DNA from: an uncultured Pseudoflavonifractor sp.
Lineage (GTDB): Bacteria > Bacillota > Clostridia > Oscillospirales > Oscillospiraceae
Assembly (NCBI GenBank): GCA_947565875.1
Contig: CANOHR010000068.1
Location: 1-6,233, forward strand
Direction of reading: 5' to 3'
Length of the DNA: 6,233 bases
This document shows, in pieces, positions 6,201 through 6,233 of this stretch. The first letter of the stretch is position 1. Each line of letters begins with the position of its first letter. Under the pieces are notes generated by a model. It was not told where the DNA came from and made no database searches. It was given only the letters and a program-made list of their open reading frames with translations. The position numbers were made by a program, and so were the translations under genes.

Positions 6201-6233
6201 TTTTCTCACCTCTCGAACCTATGGCCTTAGTAT
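6201..6233 (-). other. Leader of the tape measure gene, possibly with the end of an upstream gene
   Basis: This 33-base stretch precedes the tape measure start. On the minus strand it has stop codons in two frames, TAA at 6229-6227 and TAG at 6221-6219; the third frame stays open into the tape measure gene. Either stop could end the preceding tail gene. In PBSX-like modules that neighbour is usually a tail assembly chaperone (XkdN position), but too little is visible to identify it. No promoter is recognisable. Confidence 0.35.
6205..6213 (-). promoter_or_regulatory. Ribosome binding site of the tape measure gene
   Basis: The minus strand reads AGAGGTGAG, a good match to the AGGAGGTGA Shine-Dalgarno core, four bases before the ATG at 6200. 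An in-frame GTG at 6209 sits inside this motif, so it is very unlikely to be the true start. The site therefore decides the start in favour of the ATG. Confidence 0.8.

Noticed and set aside
5052..6230. A 392-codon open frame on the plus strand opposite the tape measure gene
   Set aside because: It is exactly antisense to a well-supported gene, its product is rich in His, Pro, Arg and Gly with no recognisable domain, and it has no matching ribosome binding site. High GC removes stop codons from antisense frames.
1..6233. Promoters, terminators, tRNA genes, CRISPR arrays, insertion sequences, att sites
   Set aside because: The genes are packed with at most 20 bases between them, and I saw no hairpin followed by a T-run, cloverleaf, regularly spaced repeats or inverted terminal repeats.

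Overview
The window is one gene-dense block of a contractile-tail (myovirus-type) prophage or phage tail-like particle. Every real gene lies on the minus strand, so transcription runs from position 6233 towards position 1. The high GC content (by eye near 60%), strong AGGAGG-type ribosome binding sites and PBSX-like gene order suggest a Firmicutes host, probably a high-GC gut Clostridia lineage (Oscillospiraceae-like). The host call is inference; no host gene is present.

In transcription order the genes are: tape measure protein (XkdO role, 6200-4146); LysM-domain tail protein (XkdP-like, 4125-3295); baseplate hub protein (XkdQ/YqbQ-like, 3289-2294); small DUF2577 protein (XkdR-like, 2297-2046); DUF2634 gp25-like sheath initiator (XkdS-like, 2049-1618); baseplate J/gp47-like wedge protein (XkdT-like, 1625-579); and a DUF2313/Mu gp48-like tail protein (XkdU-like, 582 to beyond the left edge). 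This matches the xkdO-P-Q-R-S-T-U order of Bacillus subtilis PBSX and the skin element. The XkdU-like gene runs off the window without a stop; I translated it by hand as 194 residues.

The genes are very tightly packed. Three junctions are 4-base ATGA overlaps, one is an 8-base overlap, and the two gaps are 5 and 20 bases. This looks like one translationally coupled operon. The tape measure sets tail length, the LysM and hub proteins build the central hub, and the gp25-, gp47- and gp48-like proteins build the wedges that surround it. No promoter, terminator, tRNA, CRISPR array or insertion sequence is visible, and no stretch over 300 bases lacks a gene.

I do not see an undescribed system here. 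The points worth a second look are small: short repeats in the tape measure protein, a Thr-Trp repeat and a cysteine-rich, lower-GC end in the XkdU-like protein, the lack of a separately encoded spike tip, and several start codons that the longest-ORF rule would misplace.
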